The position numbers were made by a program, and so were the translations under genes. Under the pieces are notes generated by a model that was not told the DNA's origin, did not search any database, and was given only the letters and a program-made list of their open reading frames with translations. Positions 15,434-23,398 of a stretch of DNA of 64,000 nt are shown in pieces (positions within the stretch are counted from its first letter, which is position 1; each line of letters starts with the position of its first letter). Source of the stretch: a bacterium (GTDB lineage Bacteria > Moduliflexota > Moduliflexia > Moduliflexales > JAUQPW01); NCBI GenBank assembly GCA_030550175.1, contig JAUQPW010000002.1, forward strand, positions 2,407 to 66,406, given 5' to 3'.

Positions 15434-17206
15434 TTAAAGCTCGAAGAAGAGAAGCATAGAACTTCTTCGGGTCAAGAAGGCTCCCTCCTCCAGGTTTAAA
15501 CCTACCATCAGCAGGGTCTTACTATGCTGGTAAGAATCCCATACCTGGTAATCCGCGATATATCCTTCAAAGCTGGGACTCTTCCAGGCTTCTTCCAGGG
15601 AAACCCCGTTCCACTTCAAGAGGACCATTTCCCCTTTATCGTAAGTAGCTGCGGAAAAGACCCCTCCTAACGAACTGGGAAGGTTGTTCTTACGAACCAG
15701 AACCTCCAGAACCCCATCGTGATCAAAATCCCGGGCGAGGATCTTTTCCTTGACCACTACTTCTTCATGGTAGTTATCGCCCGCTGCCAGGGCTCTGGAT
15801 ACTGGGATAAATCCTTTAATTTTTATCTGAAGGGGAAAGGTCAGGGTGGATCCCCCATAGACGCTTCGGCTCTTCCATTGCACAGTATTTTGTTGAAAGA
15901 GCTTCAGGTGATCCTGATCATCGAGGGCTAAGATGGCGGGAGGATTACTTGAGTTAAGCTTAAAAGGGGTGAACCCATAGATGTTGACCTTTTCCGGCAA
16001 AGGGAGCTCATGGATTTTTTGATAACGGCCATCCTGCCATCCGTAAACCAATACCTTACCGAAATAGGGAGTATCTATGCCCAGGGGCTGGGCTAGAAGT
16101 TGTGGAGGTTGGCCTGGATCTTTCAGAACTCGGAGGAAGAGGGAAAGATTTTCAGCAATCCGTCTGAAGCCTCCCGCCTGATATTCCAGAACAAAGGAGT
16201 TCAACCGGTTCTTTTCGAAGCTTGTCACGAAAATCTCTTCTTTCCCGTTCCGGTTGATATCAGCGACCCCTAGAGATAGAAGGGATTCGAATTTGGTTCC
16301 TTCTATTTTCTGAAGGGTTTCCAGAAAGACCTGTCCTTTTTCTTCTTTTAAAAATCGGTAAATGAGCAGATCATGAACATTTGCCACAACGATCTCCTGG
16401 TTACCGTCCCCATACACATCTCCGATAGCCACTCCTCGAATTTCAAAAGGAAGTTCCTCGCTTCGGCTAAATTCCTTTACTTTTCCATCTACCGACTTCT
16501 CTTCTGGGGGAGCCTCTGTCCGGTTTTCACTGGGTTGTTGGGTCGTGGGGAGAACTCCGGTTTCAGAAGCTTCCGGCGGTGGGTTTTGATTGACATCCTC
16601 TGGATGGACAGATAAGTCCATGGTTTTAGGAGGTTCTGGGGCTTTGTCTGCGGAACTGATGAGGGGGACATTTTCAGACGAGGCCGTCAGGTTAGAGGAA
16701 CTCCCTACCCATTTAACCCGATCGGCTGGCAAGATGGATTTTCCAGCCTCTAGCGAGATCAGCTCAGCCACCGAATAGTTTTCGTGAAGCTTGGTCACCT
16801 GGATAAGGCCGATATCCTCTTCCACAGTTCCCAGGACCTGTCCGGTAACAGGATGTTTTAACTCTTTCCCTTCCCGATAAACCTGGAGTTGAGAGCCGAT
16901 GGCGATTCCATTCTTCGTCGTCAAATCCAGGTAGATGGCCGGACCTTCCACCGAAACCACGTAACCGGTGGTCGAGCGTTCCAATTGGGCAGAAGGAAGT
17001 TCTGATTCTTTAAAACCGGTGGTTTTTGATTTTGGTGGATCTTTGACTTGTTGCGTGACTGAACCCTGGGTTCCAACTGTAATGGGGATGGTCTTATAGG
17101 ATATAGTATCAGAATCCTTTAAGATCGGCTTCTTTCCGCAAGCGAAAAGAATCAAACTAAACCCAATGACCGTTGCAAATATTTTAAATGCATATGTGTT
17201 TGGCAT
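15434..17206 (-). CDS. Lipoprotein with VCBS/FG-GAP-like propeller repeats
   Basis: 590 residues. The N-terminus (FSLILFACGKK) is a lipobox, so the protein is lipid-anchored. A domain at about residues 60-160 (QLQVYREGKELKHPVTGQVL) recalls a flagellar-assembly/FlgT-like C-terminal fold. A proline-rich linker follows. From about residue 240 there are repeats of the type GVAIGDVYGDGNQEIVVANV, GVADINRNGKEEIFVTS and ILARDFDHDGVLEVLVRKN, the Asp-rich calcium loops of FG-GAP/VCBS propellers. Such proteins act as surface or periplasmic binding scaffolds. Its place after the selenocysteine TlpA and TlpA genes, and before the barrel gene, suggests an envelope role. Start at 17206 follows GAGGGG. Confidence 0.75.
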   Translation of the reverse strand: MPNTYAFKIFATVIGFSLILFACGKKPILKDSDTISYKTIPITVGTQGSVTQQVKDPPKSKTTGFKESELPSAQLERSTTGYVVSVEGPAIYLDLTTKNGIAIGSQLQVYREGKELKHPVTGQVLGTVEEDIGLIQVTKLHENYSVAELISLEAGKSILPADRVKWVGSSSNLTASSENVPLISSADKAPEPPKTMDLSVHPEDVNQNPPPEASETGVLPTTQQPSENRTEAPPEEKSVDGKVKEFSRSEELPFEIRGVAIGDVYGDGNQEIVVANVHDLLIYRFLKEEKGQVFLETLQKIEGTKFESLLSLGVADINRNGKEEIFVTSFEKNRLNSFVLEYQAGGFRRIAENLSLFLRVLKDPGQPPQLLAQPLGIDTPYFGKVLVYGWQDGRYQKIHELPLPEKVNIYGFTPFKLNSSNPPAILALDDQDHLKLFQQNTVQWKSRSVYGGSTLTFPLQIKIKGFIPVSRALAAGDNYHEEVVVKEKILARDFDHDGVLEVLVRKNNLPSSLGGVFSAATYDKGEMVLLKWNGVSLEEAWKSPSFEGYIADYQVWDSYQHSKTLLMVGLNLEEGAFLTRRSSMLLFFEL

Positions 17207-17577
17207 TTCAGTTCCCCTCTGCTTTTATTTAAAATGCCTGGGCTTGAAGGCTTATGGCTGAAACATCTAAAACTGGAGGTAAATGATTTTAGTCCATATA
17301 CCTTCAGCCCAGGCCTTTAGGCTCGATCGTCCGTATTGAATCCAAGAAAACTTAGTTGTTAAACGGAATAAACTTACAGGAAAGCCTTGACAGGAGGTCG
17401 TGAGGGATGTAAAAAATAAAGATACCCTCAGATACCTATCTGGGGTAAAGCGGGGCTCACAGAGGGGCCTTGAGGGGAATCTCATGCCACTGAGACCTCA
17501 AGGACCCGCGCCCGCGTGAGTCTCCCCATTTTACTTTCCTTTAGGTTTTTGGACGTAGGGGCGACGGCCGATCGCCC
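17207..17577. other. Intergenic region, 371 bases
   Basis: No supported gene. It contains an inverted pair (GCCTGGGCTTGAAGG near 17235 and CCTTCAGCCCAGGC near 17301) and, at 17554-17578, a small palindrome of the GGGGCGA...TCGCCC type seen also inside the selenocysteine TlpA gene. An open frame at 17267-17485 has no family character. Confidence 0.45.
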
Positions 17578-18180
17578 TTACTTATTCCTTATTTCTTGGC
17601 TTTTTTCATCTTCCGGAATCTTACCCAAAAGAGAATTAACCAGTTGGTAAGCTTTCTCACTTCCCCAATCCCTTTCGCCTACGATGAGCCCGAGTAGTTT
17701 TCCCTGCCGACTGATCAGGTAGGTGGTCGGAAGTCCCATGACCCGGTACATCTTCATCAAGTGCCTTTCGGGATCTAGTACAACGGGAAACGTCAAATGG
17801 AGCTCCTCTACAAAAGCTTTCACAGCTTCCGGGGTATCTCGGTCCAGGCTTACGGCCAAGACTACAAACCCTTTATCCTGGTACTTCTTATAAAGCTTCT
17901 CGATCAGGGGAAATTCCCTTTGGCAGGGGACACACCAGATGGCAAAAAAGTTCAGAAGAACAACTTTTCCCCGGTACTGGCTCAATTGGATCTGGTTACC
18001 GTCTAGAGACGGCAAGGTAAAGTCCGGGGCTGGGGGTTCCTCCTTAAACTCCATGGCTCCAAAGGCAGCCAAAGCCTGGTTTTCACCCCAGGCTGATTTT
18101 GCTGAAGTAAATAGCACCAAAGCCCCCAGGTTGAAAACCGCTACCCAGGAGATGGCGATCGGTTTTATCCTAGAGCTCAT
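17578..18180 (-). CDS. TlpA/ResA-type periplasmic thioredoxin
   Basis: 200 residues: an N-terminal membrane anchor or signal (WVAVFNLGALVLFTS), then a thioredoxin fold of the TlpA type with PAPDFTLPSL, the active site FFAIWCVPCQREFP (CVPC), and the cis-proline strand GLPTTYLI. It would reduce disulfides or metal-bound thiols outside the cytoplasm. It directly follows, by 20 bases, the selenocysteine TlpA gene, so one is likely to work with or on the other. It closely resembles the TlpA gene at 26502-27092, including the DWGSEKAYQLVNSLL ending (DWESETAHQLIKSLL there), so the two are in-window paralogues. Start at 18180 with AGGAGGG upstream. Confidence 0.88.
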   Translation of the reverse strand: MSSRIKPIAISWVAVFNLGALVLFTSAKSAWGENQALAAFGAMEFKEEPPAPDFTLPSLDGNQIQLSQYRGKVVLLNFFAIWCVPCQREFPLIEKLYKKYQDKGFVVLAVSLDRDTPEAVKAFVEELHLTFPVVLDPERHLMKMYRVMGLPTTYLISRQGKLLGLIVGERDWGSEKAYQLVNSLLGKIPEDEKSQEIRNK

Positions 18181-18200
18181 AGACCCTCCTTAAAAGGCAT

Positions 18201-19262
18201 TCAGTGCTTTCCCTCGCTTTCTCCCAGGAGCGAATTGACCCTGCTTTCCAGCTCCGAAGCGATAGCTTCGTCCCACCCTTCAAATTTCTTCTGGATGTAG
18301 CCCTTGGGGTCGATGAGGAAAAAGGTGGGTGTTGAGGAGATTCCTCCATAGGCTTTTTCGATCTCTTCGGTTCCCATCACAGTTGTAAAAGTTAGCCTTA
18401 GATCTCGAATGAAGGCTTTAATAACTTCTACATCTGCCTGGGCCGGATGCTCGACGTGGAGGCCATTATGGACAGCTATATGGATCCCGATAATTTCAAC
18501 CCCTTTATCCTTATACCTCCTGTAAAAATCCTCGTGGAATGGTAATATCTGGCGGCAGTAAGGGCAGTGTGCATCCCAAAAGTTCACAATGACAACACGG
18601 CCCTGGAAATCAGAGAGTTTGACTTCTTTGCCCTCAAAGGAAGGCAGGGTGAAGTCTGGAGCCGGTCTCGGGACCGTTGCAACTTTTCCCTCTTCGATCT
18701 CCTTGCCGGCCAGGAGAGCTTCTACATCCCGTTCAAAAGCAGTTGCAATTTCTTCAATCCAGCCGATGGTCTTCTTACGGATGTAGCCATCTTTGTCGAT
18801 CAGGAAGGTAATGGGAATTACCGGAATTCCCCCGAAGGCCTCCAGGATGGCTTTGTCACCTACGACCACTTTGAAGGATAACTCGTGCTCTTTGACAAAG
18901 TCCTTTACTTTGCTCAGGTCCTGGGTCGGCACATGGATGGCAACGATTTCAATCCCCTTTTTCCGATTTTTCTCATAAAAAGCTTGATGAGAAGGCAACT
19001 CCTTCTGACAGAAGGGTCACCCGTAATACCAGAAGTCCACAATCACGATCTTGCCTTTGAGATCCGAGAAGCGTAGCGTTTTTCCGTCCAGGGTGATCAT
19101 GGGGAGGTCCGGAGCTTTTTGCCGATCCCCGGGTTCTCCGTAGGGGTGACCTGCCAGGTCGCCCCTACTGACTTGTTTACCGGTAGCACAACCAAATAGA
19201 AACAATAGGAAGACTGTCCCCCATAAACCTATTCGTATGTTCTTAAAATTCTTTGAGGCCAT
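18201..19262 (-). CDS. Selenocysteine-containing lipoprotein with two tandem TlpA thioredoxin domains
   Basis: Read as one gene of 353 residues with UGA at 19017-19019 as selenocysteine 82. The frame is open on both sides. Upstream is a lipobox (LFLFGC, Cys25) and the start of a thioredoxin fold (LRFSDLKGKIVIVDFWYYG). Downstream it continues at once as PFCQKELPSHQAFYEKN. The active site is therefore GUPFC, a UxxC version of the TlpA CxxC, and the second thioredoxin domain keeps ordinary cysteines (DAHCPYCRQILPF). A 17-base hairpin (18990-19006) follows 10 bases after the UGA. Start at 19262, AAGGAG eight bases ahead. A small palindrome (19141-19167) is inserted in frame after the lipobox. A class 1 ECF promoter lies 180 bases upstream. 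Probable role: high-reactivity reductase in the envelope. Confidence 0.87.
18990..19006 (-). promoter_or_regulatory. SECIS-like hairpin of the selenocysteine TlpA gene
   Basis: AGAAGG and CCTTCT form six base pairs around the loop AGTTG (containing GU), 10 bases after the UGA. Bacterial SECIS elements lie just downstream of the UGA within the coding region. The distance is a little short, so moderate confidence. Confidence 0.5.
19141..19167. repeat. Palindromic repeat in frame within the selenocysteine TlpA gene
   Basis: TAGGGGTGACCTGCC pairs with the following AGGTCGCCCCTA; imperfect 27-base palindrome of the GGGGCGACC type. It encodes the segment SRGDLAGHPYGE between lipobox and thioredoxin domain, a place where a linker would be tolerated. 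Confidence 0.6.
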
Positions 19263-19586
19263 AACCTCTCTCCTTGTGGGTTCCGCCCGGCCCAGCTTTA
19301 TGCAAATCCTGGGAGGAAAAATAGTAACCCCTGCGAAGTCGCAACAATCAAATCCTCCTGGGCAGGTCATCTTACTGATTCCTGCCCAGGATAGGAACAG
19401 TGACAAGGAAAAAGGAGAGGTCACTCTTATGATGCTTGAGTTATACGAACGAGGAAGAAAAAGGTTCAAATTTTAAAAAAATTTTTAGGAGAGGTCTGTA
19501 GGAAGGAAAAGAAACATGGCAGGATAAGGAACAAGCAGAACGTTCACCCTTACATCGGAGAGATGAGGCAGGATCAAGTTTGAGGT
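19263..19586. other. Leader region of the selenocysteine TlpA gene, 324 bases
   Basis: Holds the class 1 ECF promoter (19444-19467) and then about 175 bases of 5' leader. Within the leader CCTGGGCAGG (19357-19366) and CCTGCCCAGG (19381-19390) form a perfect ten-base stem with a 14-base loop. No gene. Confidence 0.6.
19444..19467 (-). promoter_or_regulatory. ECF sigma-type promoter, class 1
   Basis: Minus strand: TTTGAACCTTTTT then CGTATAAC; 16 bases separate GAAC and CGTA. It lies between the sigma gene (ends 19587) and the selenocysteine TlpA gene, so the sigma factor may feed forward onto this envelope set. Confidence 0.72.
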
Positions 19587-20168
19587 TTAGGTTAATTTAG
19601 ATTTAAGATGTTCTAAAGCATAATGCATGCGGGATTTAACGGTCCCAACCGGGCAGTTTAAAATCTCGCTGATCTCCTGATAGCTTAACCCTTGGTAATG
19701 CCTCATAATAAAAACCAGGCGATGTTCTTTAGATAAAGACTTCAAAGCCCGCTGGACCTCCATGGCCCACTCTTTTTTTTCAAGCTGGACTTCCGGCTCA
19801 CAGACGGCACTCGGCAGGATATCACCCAGGCACAAGGACTTTTCTTTCCGACCCATTTTGGTTTCTAAAGAAAAAAAACGGATTCGTTTTCGCCACCTTA
19901 ATTTATCCAGACAAAGGTGGGCTGCAATACTATAAAGCCAGGTTGAAAATTTTTTGGCTGGGTCATATCGGGCTCTTGACTGGTAAAGATGTAAAAATGT
20001 TTCCTGGTAGAGATCTTCTGCCAGAGGATAATCTTCCACCATCCGGAAGATAAAGTTAAAAAGAGGCCTTTCATACCTTTTAACCAGGATATAAAAAGCT
20101 TCCTCGTCACCGGTTTTGACCTTCTCCATAAGCTGTTCATTAGGGGTGTTCACAAATTCGCTTACCAT
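19587..20168 (-). CDS. ECF-family RNA polymerase sigma factor
   Basis: 193 residues. Region 2 is seen as YILVKRYERPLFNFIFRMV, the AEDLYQETFLHLYQ helix and FSTWLYSIAAHLCLDKLR; region 4 as LSKEHRLVFIMRHYQGLSY, then the helix-turn-helix EISEILNCPVGTVKSRMHYA. This is the small two-region layout of extracytoplasmic-function sigma factors. It starts 24 bases after merB and is probably in the same transcript. No anti-sigma gene is adjacent; the downstream gene is the selenocysteine TlpA lipoprotein, which has a class 1 promoter of its own. A reasonable inference is that this factor recognises class 1 (GAAC-N16-CGTA), but that is untested. Confidence 0.92.
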   Translation of the reverse strand: MVSEFVNTPNEQLMEKVKTGDEEAFYILVKRYERPLFNFIFRMVEDYPLAEDLYQETFLHLYQSRARYDPAKKFSTWLYSIAAHLCLDKLRWRKRIRFFSLETKMGRKEKSLCLGDILPSAVCEPEVQLEKKEWAMEVQRALKSLSKEHRLVFIMRHYQGLSYQEISEILNCPVGTVKSRMHYALEHLKSKLT

Positions 20169-20192
20169 CGCAACACTTCTTCAGGAAAAAGG

Positions 20193-20846
20193 CTACATTG
20201 CTAAAGCCTCCTTGGACAGAAACTCGTTGTGCTTCCGCCCAAGGTAGTAGGCCTCATCTATAGAAAGAAGGAAAGTTCCAGGGTTCTTTGAAACCCAGGT
20301 AGTCCCGGCTTCCGCAGAACTGAAAAAATGCACGTAGTGGCAAAAGTTGGTAATCACATTCTCACGAATTTTGGCAGCCTCCGGGATCATAAAAGACATA
20401 ACGGTGTCGGCTGGGTCAAGTTGCCTGACCCCTTCCGGTGCTACGGTAAGCCGGATCTTGGCTCCTGTCACAGGACAGGTAGACTCGACCTGAGCGGTTT
20501 TCTGGATAATCGCGGGGATAAATAAACTATCCATGGCGCACCAGGTGTATAGCGTATGACCGTTGACCTCAAAACGGTGGGACATGGGTTTTAGGGTCAG
20601 TCCCCAAAACCCTATGATACGATCTTTTTCATCATAATAGATCCCCCACCATCGACTCAGAATATCGTTTACAACGTCGTTTGAGATAGGGAGCGTTGGG
20701 GCTATTTTGTCACGGGGCACAGGTTGACCCTCAGCCAAAAGCCGATAGAGTTGCACAAAAACCTTTTGCTCTTCTGGGCTGAGTTTTGGTAATGAATTCC
20801 TTATCAGGTCAATAATCTCCTCTAGGTCTAATTTTTTCTTTTCCAT
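20193..20846 (-). CDS. merB: Alkylmercury (organomercurial) lyase
   Basis: 217 residues, matching MerB length. MerB cleaves the carbon-mercury bond of organomercurials in the cytoplasm, giving Hg(II) for MerA. The core TLYTWCAMDSLFIPAII carries Cys103 and Asp106, and ENVITNFCHYVHFF carries Cys169. These correspond in order and spacing to the catalytic Cys96, Asp99 and Cys159 of the plasmid R831b enzyme. Other family strands are ESTCPVTGAKIRLTVAPEGV and VMSFMIPEA. All catalytic residues are present. The start at 20846 has AAAAGGAGG just upstream. It follows the GH15 gene by 36 bases and precedes the sigma gene by 24, so it sits inside a long transcript that also contains merA. Confidence 0.93.
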   Translation of the reverse strand: MEKKKLDLEEIIDLIRNSLPKLSPEEQKVFVQLYRLLAEGQPVPRDKIAPTLPISNDVVNDILSRWWGIYYDEKDRIIGFWGLTLKPMSHRFEVNGHTLYTWCAMDSLFIPAIIQKTAQVESTCPVTGAKIRLTVAPEGVRQLDPADTVMSFMIPEAAKIRENVITNFCHYVHFFSSAEAGTTWVSKNPGTFLLSIDEAYYLGRKHNEFLSKEALAM

Positions 20847-20882
20847 GGATTTACCTCCTTTTGGGGTTATGCAGGTATTGGG

Positions 20883-23297
20883 TTATCGCGTTGTCTTGTG
20901 GTTAATAGCTACTGCATAATCTTTACCCTCCCAGCGATCTCCTTCCACCCATCGGAAGGTAAAGCGGATCGGGGCACGCTGCTCTAACGCAATGGGGATA
21001 TCCACGAACTCGATGCCGAGGGCCGTTGGTATTGAGCGCGTATCGCGAGCGTCCTGCCACTCATTATCCGTCCAGTGCAGCCAGAAAGCCGCTGGCGCCT
21101 GAACCCGGAGCACTTGTTTGGGTGCCACTTGCCGTACCTGGCGGTTTGGCTTCCACACTTCAAGATCCTTGCGCCCTCGCCCGGTCAGGTAGCGCTCGGC
21201 CACAATTGAGATCAGGTCGAACACCTGGCCGTCGGCGACAGACCGTAGCAGTTTGATGTATTCTGCGTGGGCCCACATCAGGGGCATGGCCGAGCCCGCA
21301 GGCCGCCCCAGGTGCATCTTGATCTCAGGCCGGTCTGCTTCGTCCCACACCTGCTCAGGAAGCAGGCCACCTCTGGAAGCGAATCCCTCTATCGCGCGGA
21401 TGTATGGTCTCACATCGCGGCCAGCTGCAAGCTCATAGTGGCCGCGCTCCCCTGTGAGAAGCGGCCAGGCTCGTCCCTTTCCCCATCCTTCAAACGGGCC
21501 GCCATCCGGACGCTGGCCGTATCCGTCATGGTTGTAGCGATGCCAGCAGGGACCGAAGGGGGTATCTACTTTAAGCACCGCGTCCACGACTTGAAGCGAA
21601 TCCTCGATAAGGGGGTCTCTCGGCTTGCGTAGGCCGTAACGGACCAGTTCCAGGAAACCGGCATCGACGATGTCTTTGGCCGGAAACTCCCAGGGTTCCC
21701 CCGGGGGTCGGTTGCGAATCGCCAGCACGCCGCGATTCGGATCCTCGTCCGGAGCGGGGTCGTGGATATCCGTCGGATGGATGCGGATGTAATGCCTGGG
21801 AATCTCTGGCAATAGACCCCCGTGGGTCGTCACCGTCCAGTGCTCGACATGGGACTCCAGGAAGTCCGCATATTCCTGCAGGAAAACGGCGGACTTCTCC
21901 TGCCCACGAGATCTGGCAAAGTCGGCGGCACAGATTAGGGCTGCAATGGTCGCTGCGAGCGTCGAGGGGGAGTACCCGCTATTCTCTTCCCAACGCTCTT
22001 GCTGGGTCATGGGACCTTGGCGAATCAAGTAGGTAGCGGCGGCCCTGACCATGGGATAGGGGTCGAACTCGCCCAGGGCACTGGCCTTCCAGAGCTTCCA
22101 GGCGAGGATCACAGGGAAGGCGACCTCGTCGAGTTGGATGCCACTCCAGTAAGGCGTTCCGTCCAGCCAGAAGTTTTGTGGGAAACCCCCATCTGGACGC
22201 TGCGAGCAGGCCAGATAGATGAGGGCTCTGCGCGGGGTTATCAGGTCACCGCAGGCCAGCAGTCCTGTGGCACTGTGAACCATGTCGCGGGTCCATACCA
22301 GATGATAGCCGCCAAGGTCTTCATCTCCCTTGGCGTCTCCCCATGGAATGCTCGCTGAGGCGATCAGGGCACCCGCAAAGGTCTTGTCTTCGTGGGCCAG
22401 CAGTAAGCTATGGCTGATCCGATAGATCCGTCCTCCATCTCCGGAATACTTGTCCAGCCCGGGTATATCGCAGCCGACACGATGCCATTGCGCGATATAT
22501 TTTTCTCGATGATCGGTGAAGGGCACGCTCAATGATTGGAGGAGAATGGTCACCGCCGTATGGTATCCATCACCGAAGGCCAGCCCTAGTGTGAACTCTT
22601 TGTTTTTTGTAAGGTCGATCTGCCCAATGACCGCGACATTCCCATTCTCAGCCCGTTCAAACTGCCAGTCCATCTGAAAGTTGTCGTGGAGGTCTTGCCA
22701 GCCATCACTGAAACCCACGTAGCCACAAGATGTCTTGGTGAACCCCACGTTCACTCCCATTGCCAGATAAGTACGGCCTTTCCATGCTACGAGGATGTCA
22801 TGGCCTACCACTCGAACCCTTCGGGCTGAGTTACCCCAGCCGCCCACCTCCAGATGAGGAGCCAGTAATGCATAAACCTGCAAGCGGTTTGACCAGTCTG
22901 CCGAGGCTTCGATTCGGGTGTGTATCAGCACACAAGGTTCATGGGGGTCCGTGATGATCTCCTTGATCATCCGATATCGCCCTTCAGGGTCGGTGCTCAC
23001 GATGCGATAGCCCAGGGTGTCTCGCTCGATGTACTCAACTTCACTAACCAGGTTGCGCTTTTCTTCGTGAAAAAAGGTTTCCCCGTCACTGAGGAGAAAC
23101 TGTAGATCCCTGATCTGCGGATGGTCTATGGTGGGATAGTAAACCTCATTAAGGATGCCGTGGGATAGAGTAAACCATACCCGGCTGGACGTGGAATAGG
23201 CCGTTCCCACCCCTTCCTTTGAACTCGAGGTCCACCTGGGTGGAATCCCTGGGTAGCCAAAGGCATGGCCGTCATCTGTTAAGATATCCCCTTTCAT
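20883..23297 (-). CDS. GH15 glucoamylase/glucodextranase-like glycoside hydrolase
   Basis: About 804 residues. The N-terminal beta-sandwich (AFGYPGIPPRWTSSSKEGVG, WFTLSHGILNEVYYPTID) and the (alpha/alpha)6 barrel with WTRDMVHSATGLLACGD, PDGGFPQNFWLDGTPYW and the LDEVAFPVILAWKLW helix are typical of GH15 glucoamylases. These remove glucose from alpha-glucans by inversion. A C-terminal Ig-like domain (APAAFWLHWTDNEWQDARDT) follows. No signal peptide is seen, so a cytoplasmic role such as glycogen or trehalose turnover is likely. The start at 23297 follows GGGGAG; upstream codons overlap merA and are rejected. Its position between merA and merB is unexpected: I know of no link between glucan breakdown and mercury, unless it supplies reducing power. 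Confidence 0.88.
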   Translation of the reverse strand: MKGDILTDDGHAFGYPGIPPRWTSSSKEGVGTAYSTSSRVWFTLSHGILNEVYYPTIDHPQIRDLQFLLSDGETFFHEEKRNLVSEVEYIERDTLGYRIVSTDPEGRYRMIKEIITDPHEPCVLIHTRIEASADWSNRLQVYALLAPHLEVGGWGNSARRVRVVGHDILVAWKGRTYLAMGVNVGFTKTSCGYVGFSDGWQDLHDNFQMDWQFERAENGNVAVIGQIDLTKNKEFTLGLAFGDGYHTAVTILLQSLSVPFTDHREKYIAQWHRVGCDIPGLDKYSGDGGRIYRISHSLLLAHEDKTFAGALIASASIPWGDAKGDEDLGGYHLVWTRDMVHSATGLLACGDLITPRRALIYLACSQRPDGGFPQNFWLDGTPYWSGIQLDEVAFPVILAWKLWKASALGEFDPYPMVRAAATYLIRQGPMTQQERWEENSGYSPSTLAATIAALICAADFARSRGQEKSAVFLQEYADFLESHVEHWTVTTHGGLLPEIPRHYIRIHPTDIHDPAPDEDPNRGVLAIRNRPPGEPWEFPAKDIVDAGFLELVRYGLRKPRDPLIEDSLQVVDAVLKVDTPFGPCWHRYNHDGYGQRPDGGPFEGWGKGRAWPLLTGERGHYELAAGRDVRPYIRAIEGFASRGGLLPEQVWDEADRPEIKMHLGRPAGSAMPLMWAHAEYIKLLRSVADGQVFDLISIVAERYLTGRGRKDLEVWKPNRQVRQVAPKQVLRVQAPAAFWLHWTDNEWQDARDTRSIPTALGIEFVDIPIALEQRAPIRFTFRWVEGDRWEGKDYAVAINHKTTR

Positions 23298-23398
23298 AAA
23301 AGTTCTCCCCAATTCCCTTCTTTCCCGCCCATAGGTAAGATGGGCAGGGATCCGGAAGTGCTCATGCCAGGTTCTCTGGACCTGATCCCTGATTTTTC

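Noticed and set aside
17267..17485. A 72-residue minus-strand open frame
   Set aside because: Composition unlike a protein of this genome, no ribosome site and no homologous pattern.
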